From: Paenibacillus lutimineralis
GTDB lineage: Bacteria > Bacillota > Bacilli > Paenibacillales > Paenibacillaceae
DNA: 64,000 nucleotides
Reading direction: 5' to 3'
Assembly: GCF_003991425.1 (NCBI RefSeq)
Contig: NZ_CP034346.1
Span: forward strand, 4,749,501-4,813,500
Part shown: positions 44,858 to 54,194 of the stretch, one piece after another
Layout: each line of letters opens with the position of its first letter
Position numbering within the stretch: position 1 is the stretch's first letter
Notes under the pieces: generated by a model
What the model was told of the DNA's origin: nothing
What the model saw: only the letters and a program-made list of their open reading frames with translations
Databases searched by the model: none
Position numbers and translations under genes: made by a program

Positions 44858-45355
44858 ATGTCAGGAAGACAGCAGGAAGAAATGCAGGATGTTACCCTAC
44901 TGGGTAATCAAGCCGTTAACTACCCCATGACCTATACACCAGAAATTTTGGAGAGCTTCGATAACAAGCATCCGTACCGCGATTATTTTGTAAAATTCAA
45001 CTGTCCGGAATTCACGAGCCTCTGCCCTATTACTGGGCAGCCTGATTTCGCGACGATCTATATCAGCTACATTCCCGACCTGAAAATGGTTGAGAGCAAA
45101 TCGCTCAAGTTATACCTGTTCAGCTTCCGTAACCATGGCGATTTTCATGAGGATTGCGTCAACATCATTATGAATGATCTGATTAAGCTGATGGAGCCCA
45201 AATACATTGAGGTATGGGGGAAATTTACTCCACGTGGCGGCATTTCCATCGACCCATACTGCAACTACGGTCGCCCAGGGACGAAATATGAAGCGATGGC
45301 TGATCACCGACTGATGAACCATGATATGTATCCGGAGAAAGTCGATAACCGGTAA
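44858..45355 (+). CDS. queF: NADPH-dependent 7-cyano-7-deazaguanine reductase QueF
   Basis: 165 aa, the short (YkvM-type) form. The active-site Cys is in [20 protein letters not shown] and the QueF motif is [20 protein letters not shown]. It reduces the nitrile of preQ0 to preQ1, the riboswitch ligand and direct tRNA precursor. It has its own AAGGAGG and sits 67 bases after queE; a terminator follows. Confidence 0.96.
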   Translation: MSGRQQEEMQDVTLLGNQAVNYPMTYTPEILESFDNKHPYRDYFVKFNCPEFTSLCPITGQPDFATIYISYIPDLKMVESKSLKLYLFSFRNHGDFHEDCVNIIMNDLIKLMEPKYIEVWGKFTPRGGISIDPYCNYGRPGTKYEAMADHRLMNHDMYPEKVDNR

Positions 45356-45401
45356 TCGACAGTAACCCACCTTGTACTAAAGTACGAGGTTTCTCACCTT
45401 C

Positions 45402-45428
45402 AAAGAGGCTCTTGAAGCCTCTTTTTTT
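45402..45428 (+). terminator. Terminator of the queCDEF unit
   Basis: AAAGAGGCT-CTTG-AAGCCTCTTT followed by TTTT. A smaller hairpin (CCTTGTACT/AGTACGAGG) lies just before it. Confidence 0.85.
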
Positions 45429-45471
45429 GTTACAATAAGAATTATATAACCCAGATACAGGAGGTCCATCT

Positions 45472-46455
45472 ATGTTACCGCAAATTTATATTGCCAGAAA
45501 AATACCCGTCGAGGTAGAAAATTATATTGCTGAGCACTTCCGCTATAAAAAATGGGATCGCTTAGAACCTATTCCACGCGAGTACTTATTTGAGCAGTTG
45601 GCAGATTGTGAAGGATTATTAACCTCTGGAACGCGGATCGATCAAGAACTGCTAGACCACTCTCCAAAGTTAAAAGTAGTCAGTAATATTAGCGTCGGCT
45701 ATAACAATTTTGATCTGGAAGTGATGCGGGAACGGAAGATCCTTGGAACGAACACGCCTAAAGTGCTTGATGATACGGTTGCTGACTTAATCCTCTCCCT
45801 GATGCTGTCTGTAGCACGCCGTGTCCCTGAACTAGACCGCTATGTTAGAGCGGGGCACTGGTCAAGCAAGGACGATGAGAATATATTTGGTGTGGATGTT
45901 CATCACAAAACATTAGGTATCATCGGCATGGGCAATATAGGGCAAGCGGTAGCCCAGCGGGGCAAATGGGGATTTGGTATGAACATTCTATATCATAACC
46001 GTCATTCTAAGCCTGACGTTGAACAAGCCTTAGACGCAGCATATCGTTCCAAAGAAGAACTACTGCGCGAGTCCGATTTTATCGTACTGATGACTCCGTT
46101 AACTCCAGAGACTAGACACTATATCGGTGAACGCGAATTCGCCATGATGAAGCCTTCCGCTGTATTTATCAATGCCTCCCGTGGAGCTACAGTGGATGAA
46201 GCGGCCTTGATCAATGCCCTTCGCATGAAGCAAATCTTCGGTGCTGGTCTAGACGTATTCGAGCAGGAGCCTGTCGATCCGAAGAACCCGCTGCTAACTA
46301 TGGACAATGTTGTGGTCCTGCCGCATATCGGTTCAGCGACTTCGCAAACAAGGCTTGAGATGGGGATGCTTGCAGCGCGGAATTTAGTGGATGCCCTCTA
46401 TGGCAGAAAGCCGTCCCAGTTAGTTAAAGAGCTGCAAGATCTATACGAATCATAA
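45472..46455 (+). CDS. D-isomer 2-hydroxyacid dehydrogenase (glyoxylate/2-ketogluconate reductase-like)
   Basis: 327 aa from ATG 45472 with AGGAGG upstream. NAD(P) motif GIIGMGNIGQAVAQRG. The catalytic residues are Arg in INASRGATVDE, Glu in DVFEQEP and His in LPHIGSAT. The order and length fit GhrB/TkrA-type enzymes that reduce glyoxylate, hydroxypyruvate or 2-ketogluconate. Monocistronic, ending at the large hairpin at 46482. Confidence 0.9.
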   Translation: MLPQIYIARKIPVEVENYIAEHFRYKKWDRLEPIPREYLFEQLADCEGLLTSGTRIDQELLDHSPKLKVVSNISVGYNNFDLEVMRERKILGTNTPKVLDDTVADLILSLMLSVARRVPELDRYVRAGHWSSKDDENIFGVDVHHKTLGIIGMGNIGQAVAQRGKWGFGMNILYHNRHSKPDVEQALDAAYRSKEELLRESDFIVLMTPLTPETRHYIGEREFAMMKPSAVFINASRGATVDEAALINALRMKQIFGAGLDVFEQEPVDPKNPLLTMDNVVVLPHIGSATSQTRLEMGMLAARNLVDALYGRKPSQLVKELQDLYES

Positions 46456-46481
46456 GCGTCTCTAACGATACTCGTAAAATA

Positions 46482-46556
46482 AAAGCCCGCCTCTTCTGCG
46501 CCCCTGTCAATTCAGCTACTAGAGCATTGATCAGGGGCAGCAGCCAGGCGGGCTAC
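46482..46556. terminator. Large bidirectional terminator
   Basis: Outer arms AAAGCCCGCCT/AGGCGGGCT and inner arms GCCCCTG/CAGGGGC form a long double hairpin between the convergent dehydrogenase and DHA2 exporter genes. Confidence 0.7.
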
Positions 46557-46568
46557 TCTTCATTTTAT

Positions 46569-48098
46569 TTACACACGCTGTTCCGAAACTTCAGCAGCTT
46601 TCACCGCTCTCGGTTTAATCCGATCCTTCGGCATAAGGATGATTACAATAACGGACAATGCAGTAGGAATCAAGGCCCACAGGAAGGTATGGGCGATCGA
46701 AGAAGACAATGCTCCAGTTATTTTTTCCAAAATAGGCGCTGGAATCAAAGCTCTTTTCTCAGGACTTAACATATCCCTCGTATCTCCAAAGCTCTGTCCG
46801 GATTGCCCCATTCCTTCAAATGCCTCAGCCATATTATTCGCCAGCAGATTACGCTGAACGATCCCGAAGATCGTAATACCGAGCGTCATACCAAGCGATC
46901 TCAGGAATGAGTTCGTTGAGGTAGCTGCCCCGCGCTGGCGGGCATCAAAGTGATGTACCGCAGCCATCCCAAGTACAGAGAACGAGAAGCCTACCCCGAA
47001 CCCGGTCAAAATACTGTACAAGGTCAACAGAGTACGGGATGAATCGCCAGTTAACGTACTCAGGGCAAATATCCCCCCTAAGAAGAACACCACAGAGATC
47101 ATCATTACACTGCGGTAGGACATTTTCGAGGTTAAGATTCCACCCATCATACTGCCAAATACAGAGCCCAGCATCATCGGCATCAGAATGATTCCTGAAT
47201 TCGTCGCCGTTCCGCCGTATACCCCTTGCACATAGATTGGAATATATACCGTTGCAATAATAAATACACTACCATAGAACAGAGCAAGCAAGCTGCTTGT
47301 AGCATACAATGGAATTTTGAACATGGAGAACGAAATGACTGGCTCCTTAGCCCGTACCTCCACTAGCAGGAAGGCAACGAACAATACCGCGAATCCAACA
47401 AACAGGCTGATAATGACAACGGAATTCCAGGCATATTTCTCTCCACCCAGTTCAAGAGCAAACATCAGGCAGATGACAGCGCCGACCAGCGTAAAAGCTC
47501 CGCCCCAGTCAATCCGTTGTTTCTCATGCGTCAGCGATTCATGATAGAACACAATAATCAAGCCGAGAGCGATAATACCGATAGGTACATTAATATAGAA
47601 AACCCAGTTCCAGCCTAGATGATCTGTAATGAATGCACCGAGCAGCGGACCAAATATACTCGAAGTACCGAATACAGCCCCCATTAGGCCTGTCATTTTA
47701 CCACGCTTCTCAATCGGAAAGATATCGTAAATAATCGTAAAAGCAATCGGCATCAGCGCACCGCCGCCAATCCCCTGAATCGCCCGGAAAATACTAAGTT
47801 GAACGATACTCGTTGCAATTCCACATAGCACTGAACCGAGAATAAACGTCACGATACCAAAGATAAAAAACCGTTTCCGTCCGTACATATCGGACAGCTT
47901 GCCGAAGATCGGCGTCCCTGCCATAACTGCTACCATATATGCGGAGGTGACCCATACGAACTGATCCATCCCGCCTAGCTCGGAGACGATCGTTCCCATC
48001 GCCGTTGTTACGATCGTATTGTCCATGGCTGACATTAGTATGCCGAGCAGCAAGCCGAACAATATGAACTTGGTCTTGTCCTTTCTCTCAGCGATCAC
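46569..48098 (-). CDS. MFS transporter, DHA2 (EmrB/QacA-like, 14 TM) multidrug exporter
   Basis: 509 aa from GTG 48098, seven bases after GGGAGG; the frame upstream to 48140 lacks a ribosome site. Fourteen membrane helices. Motif A is GKLSDMYGRKR and motif C-like GPLLGAFITDHLGW. Helix 1 has the MDNTIVTTAMGTIVSELGG motif typical of lincomycin/LmrB-type exporters. It is a proton-driven exporter; substrate unknown. No regulator gene is adjacent. Confidence 0.9.
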   Translation of the reverse strand: MIAERKDKTKFILFGLLLGILMSAMDNTIVTTAMGTIVSELGGMDQFVWVTSAYMVAVMAGTPIFGKLSDMYGRKRFFIFGIVTFILGSVLCGIATSIVQLSIFRAIQGIGGGALMPIAFTIIYDIFPIEKRGKMTGLMGAVFGTSSIFGPLLGAFITDHLGWNWVFYINVPIGIIALGLIIVFYHESLTHEKQRIDWGGAFTLVGAVICLMFALELGGEKYAWNSVVIISLFVGFAVLFVAFLLVEVRAKEPVISFSMFKIPLYATSSLLALFYGSVFIIATVYIPIYVQGVYGGTATNSGIILMPMMLGSVFGSMMGGILTSKMSYRSVMMISVVFFLGGIFALSTLTGDSSRTLLTLYSILTGFGVGFSFSVLGMAAVHHFDARQRGAATSTNSFLRSLGMTLGITIFGIVQRNLLANNMAEAFEGMGQSGQSFGDTRDMLSPEKRALIPAPILEKITGALSSSIAHTFLWALIPTALSVIVIILMPKDRIKPRAVKAAEVSEQRV

Positions 48099-48324
48099 TT
48101 TGCAACCTCCCAATAACTTAAATTTGAATAACAATCTCATTGTATGTAGGAATGCAACAAATGTAAATAACTCTCAAACATTTTTTGTCAATCCTTATAA
48201 CCAAAATCATGATCCATTAGAACTATATCGGACTCTCCACCACACCTCCACTCATCTCCTAAAATGTGCAATAACATTGTAATATTTGCTAATTATGTTA
48301 AGATGAAATTAGGAGGGATCAGCT

Positions 48325-48591
48325 ATGGAAAACTGGATTATCTGGACGATTGTCGGTAGTTGTCTTGGTGCTTATTTTATTTTCATGGTTGTCATTCAAT
48401 ACCAATACATTGGCGAACTTCGCAAGAAGAAGCATAAAAGCAGTGAAGAGCAAAGTGCTTATTATGAGAAAATGTCCTTCGAGGAGGAGCAGCTGCATTT
48501 TAGTATGCAGAGTTTCTGGCCTACCGCAGCAGTTGCCGCGCTCATCCACAGAATTGTACGGGTGTTCAGGAAGGACGGAACACCTGCTTAA
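48325..48591 (+). CDS. Small membrane protein, unknown function
   Basis: 88 aa from ATG 48325, eight bases after TAGGAGGG. One N-terminal membrane helix (residues about 5-25, IIWTIVGSCLGAYFIFMVVI) is followed by a charged, helical tail (RKKKHKSSEEQSAYYEKM). No family is recognised. The strong ribosome site and codon use support a real gene. Confidence 0.65.
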   Translation: MENWIIWTIVGSCLGAYFIFMVVIQYQYIGELRKKKHKSSEEQSAYYEKMSFEEEQLHFSMQSFWPTAAVAALIHRIVRVFRKDGTPA

Positions 48592-48742
48592 TAATTAGAT
48601 ATTTAATAAAGATGCTTGGGATACTATCCTGGGCATCTTCTTTTTTTGCTGCAAGAGCCCGCCATTCATCGAACTATCGTCAACGACTCAATTAGCCTAT
48701 AATAATATTGAATAGTTATCTGAGAAAGGAAGTATTACAACT

Positions 48743-49831
48743 ATGAATGTTAAATGGTCCGGACTTGAACAAAATATGAAGCAATCCGGGATTGATACCA
48801 TGCTTATTACTGATCCCAAACATGTATATTACTTAACGGGCTTTCTGAGCGACCCCCATGAGAGATTCCTGGGAGCCGTGTTACAGACTGGCCATGAGCC
48901 TTTCATGCTCGTCCCCGCCCTCGATGAAGAAGCCGCCCGGGCGGCGTCGGATATTACCGACATTATCACGCATCAAGATACCGATAATCCTTATCAAATA
49001 TTAGCGGCAAAGGTACAAGGTAAGATCGGTACATTGGGTCTCGAGAAAGAAAACCTGTCCATGGCGCGCTATGAAGCGTTGCTAGAAGCCCTCTCCTTCT
49101 CGGCAAGCTTCGATGTAGGTCCTTGGCTTCGGGAGCTGCGGATGCATAAATCTCCTGAGGAAGTCGGCAAGCTGCGCCACGCCATTTCCCTGATCGAGCA
49201 AGTATTGCAGGCGGCGCTCAAGCAGGTGAAGGAAGGCGTGTCCGAGAATGAATTGGTAGCTGAGGTTGAATACCAGATTCGCAAGCTGGGAGCAGACGGT
49301 CCTTCCTTCGATTCGATGGTATTATTCGGTGAGAATGCCGCACTGCCACACGGAGTTCCAGGCAAAAGACAGCTGCGTCGTGGCGATCTGGTCATGTTCG
49401 ATATCGGGGTCTACGCAGACGGCTACGCATCGGATATTACTCGTACCTTCGCCTATGGAAATATCACGGACGAACAGACCCGGATCTACAATACTGTACT
49501 TGCCGCTAATGAAGTGGCAATTGCCCAGATTCGTCCTGGCGTCACTTTCGCCTCGATCGATAAAGCTGCCCGAGATTTAATTACCGAGGCTGGTTACGGG
49601 GAGTATTTCCTGCATCGCCTTGGTCATGGGCTCGGCATCGATGTTCATGAATTCCCATCCGTTCATGGATTGAATGAACTTACGCTCTCAGCTGGCAATG
49701 TATTTACCGTCGAGCCAGGTATCTATGTTCCCGGTATCGCCGGCGTCCGGATTGAAGACGATGTGCTTGTTACCGAATCCGGCGTTGATGTGCTGACTCA
49801 ATTTCCGAAGCAGCTCACTTTTATTGACTAA
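48743..49831 (+). CDS. pepQ: Xaa-Pro dipeptidase/aminopeptidase (M24 family)
   Basis: 362 aa. The N-terminal creatinase-like domain (1-130) is followed by the pita-bread fold. Metal ligands are visible in FDIGVYADGYASDITRTF (two Asp), HRLGHGLGIDVHE (His), EPGIYVPG (Glu) and RIEDDV (Glu). It is a dinuclear-metal enzyme that cleaves X-Pro bonds in short peptides; dipeptidase versus aminopeptidase P is not settled by sequence. Monocistronic. Confidence 0.9.
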   Translation: MNVKWSGLEQNMKQSGIDTMLITDPKHVYYLTGFLSDPHERFLGAVLQTGHEPFMLVPALDEEAARAASDITDIITHQDTDNPYQILAAKVQGKIGTLGLEKENLSMARYEALLEALSFSASFDVGPWLRELRMHKSPEEVGKLRHAISLIEQVLQAALKQVKEGVSENELVAEVEYQIRKLGADGPSFDSMVLFGENAALPHGVPGKRQLRRGDLVMFDIGVYADGYASDITRTFAYGNITDEQTRIYNTVLAANEVAIAQIRPGVTFASIDKAARDLITEAGYGEYFLHRLGHGLGIDVHEFPSVHGLNELTLSAGNVFTVEPGIYVPGIAGVRIEDDVLVTESGVDVLTQFPKQLTFID

Positions 49832-49865
49832 TCTACAAAAGCAAGAACTGTGCTCTATCAACAAC

Positions 49866-49907
49866 AAAACCTCCAAGACGCGCGCGAATGCGGCCCTGGA
49901 GGTTTTT
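49866..49907. terminator. Bidirectional terminator
   Basis: AAAACCTCCA and TGGAGGTTTT arms around a GC-rich loop, between convergent pepQ and yhhQ. Confidence 0.85.
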
Positions 49908-49910
49908 GAT

Positions 49911-50612
49911 TTATTTCACTTGATCGAGTTCCGGCTCACCGTCTGGATGGAAGTTACGCGCAATGTACAGAAAAGGCGTACCCACCGCAGTTAGTGCAAA
50001 TTTTATAATATACGTAGTGAACAGGATTTCGAGCCATACGTCGAAGCTGTATTTACCAATGAAGGCAATCGAACAGAAGATCATCGTATCGACAAAGGAA
50101 CTGATCATCGTACTTCCGTTGTTTCGAATCCAGAGCTGATTGCGCAAAGGATAGAAACGGCGAATCCAAGAATACAGGCGGACATCGAGAAACTGACTGA
50201 TGAAATAAGCGGTCAAACTACCCAGCGCCAATCTTGGCATTAACCCGAAGATCGTCTTAAGCGAATCTTGCGCCAGATCACCTGGCTGCGGCTGGAACAC
50301 AAGAACCATCTGCATAAGAATCGTTGTCATAATCAGCGTGAAGAACCCGAACCATACCGCCTTTTTGGCCTCTTGACGCCCATACTTCTCATTCAGCAAA
50401 TCACTCGTCAAATATAGGCTTACATACATCGTATTGCCAAGTGTCATCACAATGCCGAACATATCAATCGTCTTAACGACTTGAATATTGGCGATGACCG
50501 TGGCAACCCCGATCCAGGCATATAATCCCTTCTTGCCGAACCAGCGATAACAGATCAGGAAGAAGGTGAGATTTATGAGCATATATATAAGGCCCCAGAA
50601 AAAGTTAAACAT
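49911..50612 (-). CDS. yhhQ: Queuosine-precursor transporter, YhhQ/DUF165 family
   Basis: 233 aa, six or seven membrane helices. The family signature is VSLYLTSDLLNEKYGRQEAKKA, with a later ALGSLTAYFISQFLDVRLYSWIRRF. YhhQ proteins take up preQ0/preQ1 for salvage. A preQ1-I-like leader just before its ribosome site supports this specificity here, beside a full de novo pathway 5 kb away. ATG 50612 follows AGGAGG. Confidence 0.9.
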   Translation of the reverse strand: MFNFFWGLIYMLINLTFFLICYRWFGKKGLYAWIGVATVIANIQVVKTIDMFGIVMTLGNTMYVSLYLTSDLLNEKYGRQEAKKAVWFGFFTLIMTTILMQMVLVFQPQPGDLAQDSLKTIFGLMPRLALGSLTAYFISQFLDVRLYSWIRRFYPLRNQLWIRNNGSTMISSFVDTMIFCSIAFIGKYSFDVWLEILFTTYIIKFALTAVGTPFLYIARNFHPDGEPELDQVK

Positions 50613-50617
50613 AACAC

Positions 50618-50658
50618 GCCTCCTAGTTTTGGTTACGCGGGATGGTTACGAACCGCGG
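50618..50658 (-). promoter_or_regulatory. preQ1-I-type riboswitch (translational) at yhhQ
   Basis: Read on the minus strand: CCGCGG, TTCGTAACCAT, CCCGCG, TAACCAAAACTAGGAGG. The first and third segments form P1, and the A-rich tail can fold back on the loop, as in the Thermoanaerobacter tengcongensis preQ1-I riboswitch (same CCGCG, ACC, AACAAAAC-AGG layout). The tail includes the ribosome site AGGAGG, so preQ1 binding should block translation. A hairpin (GCTGATTT/AAATCAGC) precedes it. Confidence 0.75.
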
Positions 50659-50730
50659 CTGATTTTCAAATCAGCATTTTCTACGATAACATAGCTTTTC
50701 GCAAGTTGCCACCCTATTATTTCTTCCATT

Positions 50731-50752
50731 ATAGAGGTTGTGCAAAAAGTTC
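50731..50752 (+). repeat. 22-bp repeat AT-AGAGGTTGT..., copy 2
   Basis: Matches 42789-42810 at 21 of 22 positions and lies upstream of the yhhQ leader. Sequence beyond the 22 bases is not shared. Confidence 0.45.
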
Positions 50753-50953
50753 GTTTTTAATCAATAGAATTGACCAAGAAATGGTCAAAATTCACTTTCT
50801 CGAAACAATGAAATCGCTATCATCAAAAAAATAAATAATATCATTGTTTAAACGTTTCATTTTGTCTTACAATACTTTTATATGTCTTTTTTTCCAATTG
50901 AACTACATAAACAGGAATAAAGAACTAGATTAATAGAAACTCAGGGGGATATA

Positions 50954-52642
50954 ATGCGAAAATTCAAACATTCCATTGGTCGCAAATTTATGCTGACTTT
51001 TGCGGTCATCACGATCCTGTCATCCATTTTATTCAGTACAAGCTTCTACCTTATTGCTATGAGCATTATTGACGACAATGTACTGCCTCAATTCGATGAG
51101 GTTCTGCATACAAGCTCCAGGGACATATACAAAGGACTTGATAATTCACAAGCCCTCCAGCTTATTAAAGGAAATGAAAATTCGCGCTTTGCTGTAGAGT
51201 CCTATCTCAGCAAGAAGGTTGAGGAATTCCATCTGCATACCGCCTATATTCTTGATGTCAAAGAAGATAAGGCAATCGTGATTGGAATTAATCAAGATTC
51301 GATCATGAAGGTTGGGGACGAGCTTGATATCCAGGAAGCGATGAAGATGAAAGATCCTGGCAAACTGAGCGTTAGCGACCTGTACAGTGATCAATATGGC
51401 GTGCACAAAACTGCATATATCCGCCTGTCTGGAAGCACAGCTGTTCTAGCTGTAGGTATGGACGCGAACTTTATCAAGCAGAAGGAAGATCAGATTTTAT
51501 GGACCGGAATCGTAATCGCTGCCATTGTCATTGTCCTAGCTCTGATCGCAGCTTATGTGAACAGCAGACGGATCATCAAGCCGATTAAGAAATTGGCTAC
51601 AGTAACTAGGCAAATGGCACAAGGAGATTTAACTCAACAGATTACCATTACGGGACATGATGAGATTGCTGAGCTCTCGGCCAGCTTCCAAACGATGATT
51701 ACCGAGCTAAAAGAAATGATTACCAAGGTTCAAAATAGCTCCCATGGCGTGATCCAAGGCTCCGATCAGATTTATCAGTCTGTGAACACCTTCCAGCAGT
51801 TGATCGAGCATTCCGGCAACTCGATGCAGAAAATTGAGAAAGGCAGCACCGTAATCGCCGGAGCGGCCGCAGAGAATGCCCGAGCAATGGAAGAGATCTC
51901 ACTAGGGATCCAGCATATCGCCGGTTCCTCCGCTGAAGTGACAGAACGCATTGGTGAAGCTTCAGATGAGGCTGACAACGGGAATGAGCTGGCCAAGTCG
52001 GCGACCCGTCAGATGCAACTTGTTGAGCAGGCCGCAGCAGCATTGCTCACGCATATTTCAACTTTGAACGAACGTGCTTCATCCATCATTCAGGTCGTAG
52101 ACCTGATCACAAGTATTACGAAACAGGTTCATATTTTGGCTCTGAATGCGGCAATTGAAGCAGCACGGGCTGGAGAGCATGGCAAAGGCTTCTCCGTCGT
52201 CGCCGAAGAAATTCGCCTGCTTGCTGAACAGACGAAGGATGCCACAACGAAGATCAGCGAAAACTTGTTAAGCATTCAGGAAGAGACTGTAAGCTCAATG
52301 CAGACGATGCAGCGTGCCACTAATGAGATTGGTTCTGGTACGGAGCAAGTGAATCAGGCAGAGCAGGCGTTCAGCCATTTGACCGAGCTGATCTCGGAGA
52401 TTAACTCCAGCGTTCAATCCGTCTCAGCGGCAACCGAGGAAATCTCGGCCAGCACGGAAGAAGTAACTGCCTCTGTTGAAGAATCGGCCAATATTACCGG
52501 AAAATCTCTTCTCAGCATCGAAGAAATCTCCAACAACACCAGCCGGCAAATCGAAGAAATGAAGAACCATGTCGGAGCCATTGAACAGCTCCATCATCAT
52601 GCTCTTTCCTTGAGAGAGGCTATAAATAAATTCAAAGTTTAA
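50954..52642 (+). CDS. Methyl-accepting chemotaxis protein (transmembrane, HAMP)
   Basis: 562 aa. Membrane helices at about residues 12-34 and 177-200 flank a sensor domain of 140 residues of the sCache/dCache-like or 4HB class. A HAMP linker (about 205-255, [20 protein letters not shown]) leads to the MCP signalling domain, with the tip [20 protein letters not shown]. It relays an extracellular signal to CheA. The ligand is unknown. Ends at the terminator at 52660. Confidence 0.92.
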   Translation: MRKFKHSIGRKFMLTFAVITILSSILFSTSFYLIAMSIIDDNVLPQFDEVLHTSSRDIYKGLDNSQALQLIKGNENSRFAVESYLSKKVEEFHLHTAYILDVKEDKAIVIGINQDSIMKVGDELDIQEAMKMKDPGKLSVSDLYSDQYGVHKTAYIRLSGSTAVLAVGMDANFIKQKEDQILWTGIVIAAIVIVLALIAAYVNSRRIIKPIKKLATVTRQMAQGDLTQQITITGHDEIAELSASFQTMITELKEMITKVQNSSHGVIQGSDQIYQSVNTFQQLIEHSGNSMQKIEKGSTVIAGAAAENARAMEEISLGIQHIAGSSAEVTERIGEASDEADNGNELAKSATRQMQLVEQAAAALLTHISTLNERASSIIQVVDLITSITKQVHILALNAAIEAARAGEHGKGFSVVAEEIRLLAEQTKDATTKISENLLSIQEETVSSMQTMQRATNEIGSGTEQVNQAEQAFSHLTELISEINSSVQSVSAATEEISASTEEVTASVEESANITGKSLLSIEEISNNTSRQIEEMKNHVGAIEQLHHHALSLREAINKFKV

Positions 52643-52659
52643 GAGGGATAGATCATAAG

Positions 52660-52693
52660 AAGAACCGCCGGAAATGGGATTCCGGCGGTTCTT
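52660..52693. terminator. Bidirectional terminator
   Basis: AAGAACCGCCGGAA and TTCCGGCGGTTCTT pair perfectly over 14 bp, between convergent mcp and kamA-family genes. Confidence 0.85.
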
Positions 52694-52717
52694 CCGTGTT
52701 AAAAGAATCAATTCTTC

Positions 52718-53857
52718 TTATAATTCATTCACCGAGACGACCTCGGCCAATTTCTTCTCGGGTCTCTTCCAATACGACTCATTGCCAGGAAGATCATCAA
52801 ACCAGGCTGCATCTTCTGGACATTCAAGCATCATGAACTTCCCATACTCATCATCACGGGACTGATGATACTTCAAATACGCCATTCCGTTCTCGATCGC
52901 TAATATTTCGATTTTACCGGATGTATGGCTCATTGATAAGCGAACGCGCTTGCCTAAGCCGGAAGTACGGGCCTTAGCCCCTTCCACCAGTTCATATGCC
53001 CGCTGCAGCGGAATAACAAAATCGGAATTGCCGGCGACCGGACGGTTGATGAAGAAATAATAAGGTGTTACACCTGCCCAGGACAATTTGTCGAGCAGTT
53101 CCCCAAGCACCTTCTCGTCATCATTGATCCCCTTCAGGATCGGCGTCTGATTCACGACAATGGCTCCAGCCTTATGTAGTGCCTCGAAGCATTTGCGCGC
53201 TTCCGCCGTAATCTCCCGCGGATGATTAATATGCGCCATCACATAAATGCGCTTCTCCGCTGAGGAAAATTCAGAGATCAACTGCAATAGATCAGGATCC
53301 TCATAGATCCGCATCGGATTAAAGACAGGGATTTTCGAGCCAAGTCGGATGATCTTCACATGATCGATCGACCGCAGCCGTTCGAGGATAGTGCGCAGCT
53401 TGGTAGTTGCGAGAATCAGACTATCCCCGCCCGTCAATAACACATTGTTGATCTCAGAATGTCTGGAGATATATTCAATCCCCGGTGTTACATCGGCCAT
53501 CGCTTCCTTCACATCATTGCGGAACAACCGCTTACGGAAGCAGTAGCGGCAATAAGCACCACATACCTCAGAGACGATCAGAAGCGCCGTTGTCCGATAC
53601 TTATGCTGACAGCCAGGTACGACATAATTCGTATCCTCGTCAGAAGCATCCCAGCGCCCATATTCCCGCAATTCCCCGGTATTCGGAATAACCAGCTTAC
53701 GAATCGGGTCATTAGGATCGTCCCAGTCAATCAGATTCAAATAATAATCATTCGCCCGGAACACGAATTTGTCAGTAATCGGACGAAGTTGATCCCGTTC
53801 CATTTGAGACAACTGCGTCACCCTATCGATATTTGTAATGTACTTCGGGCTTGCCAT
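52718..53857 (-). CDS. KamA-family radical SAM aminomutase (lysine 2,3-aminomutase-like)
   Basis: 379 aa, shorter than the classic KamA (about 420-470). Radical-SAM cysteines are in CGAYCRYC (SEVCGAYCRYCFRKRLFRND). A Lys in SMSHTSGKIEILAI is a plausible PLP-binding residue. The opening and the LLTGGDSLI segment match KamA/EpmB-type proteins. It would move an amino group, probably on lysine to give beta-lysine, with 4Fe-4S, SAM and PLP. The gene is preceded by a c-di-AMP riboswitch, which suggests osmolyte (N-acetyl-beta-lysine) metabolism rather than fermentation; no ablB acetyltransferase is adjacent, so this is inference. Confidence 0.85.
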   Translation of the reverse strand: MASPKYITNIDRVTQLSQMERDQLRPITDKFVFRANDYYLNLIDWDDPNDPIRKLVIPNTGELREYGRWDASDEDTNYVVPGCQHKYRTTALLIVSEVCGAYCRYCFRKRLFRNDVKEAMADVTPGIEYISRHSEINNVLLTGGDSLILATTKLRTILERLRSIDHVKIIRLGSKIPVFNPMRIYEDPDLLQLISEFSSAEKRIYVMAHINHPREITAEARKCFEALHKAGAIVVNQTPILKGINDDEKVLGELLDKLSWAGVTPYYFFINRPVAGNSDFVIPLQRAYELVEGAKARTSGLGKRVRLSMSHTSGKIEILAIENGMAYLKYHQSRDDEYGKFMMLECPEDAAWFDDLPGNESYWKRPEKKLAEVVSVNEL

Positions 53858-53990
53858 ACACCATCTCCTCCTTTATCTCTACAACACGCCGATTCGTAAA
53901 GAAGAAGCACGGAAACCAAAGATGACAGTGCAGCGCAAGGCATCACATGCCGAGTAATAACGGGTCATTATAAAAAGATCCATAAACACA

Positions 53991-54010
53991 AAAAGACCCG
54001 TAGCAGGGTC
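53991..54010 (-). terminator. Terminator of the c-di-AMP riboswitch
   Basis: On the minus strand GACCC-TGCTA-CGGGTC is followed by TTTTT. It lies between the aptamer and the kamA-family gene and is the expression platform. Confidence 0.75.
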
Positions 54011-54034
54011 ATTGCAGAGCAGTATAAATGATGA

Positions 54035-54135
54035 CCCATCCACTGCTGACGAGGTTAGCTGACGGACTCGGGAAAGATGGTTCCCTACGTGTACTATGCA
54101 CAACGATTCGCCCCAAAAAATGGTTCCCCCGCTTT
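54035..54135 (-). promoter_or_regulatory. c-di-AMP (ydaO/yuaA) riboswitch upstream of the kamA-family gene
   Basis: Minus-strand conserved elements in order: GCGGGGGAACCA, TTTTGGGGCGAATCG, GTAGGGAACC, TTTCCCGAGTCCGTCAGCTA and ACCTCG. These are the invariant ydaO parts (GGAACC, GGGGUGAAUC, CCGUCAGCUAACCUCG). The ydaO class is turned off by c-di-AMP and controls osmolyte, K+ and cell-wall genes. Confidence 0.93.
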
Positions 54136-54194
54136 TCGACTTTACCATTCGAAAATTAAGCGTATATTCATCGTATTACAAATGTAAGCGTATG

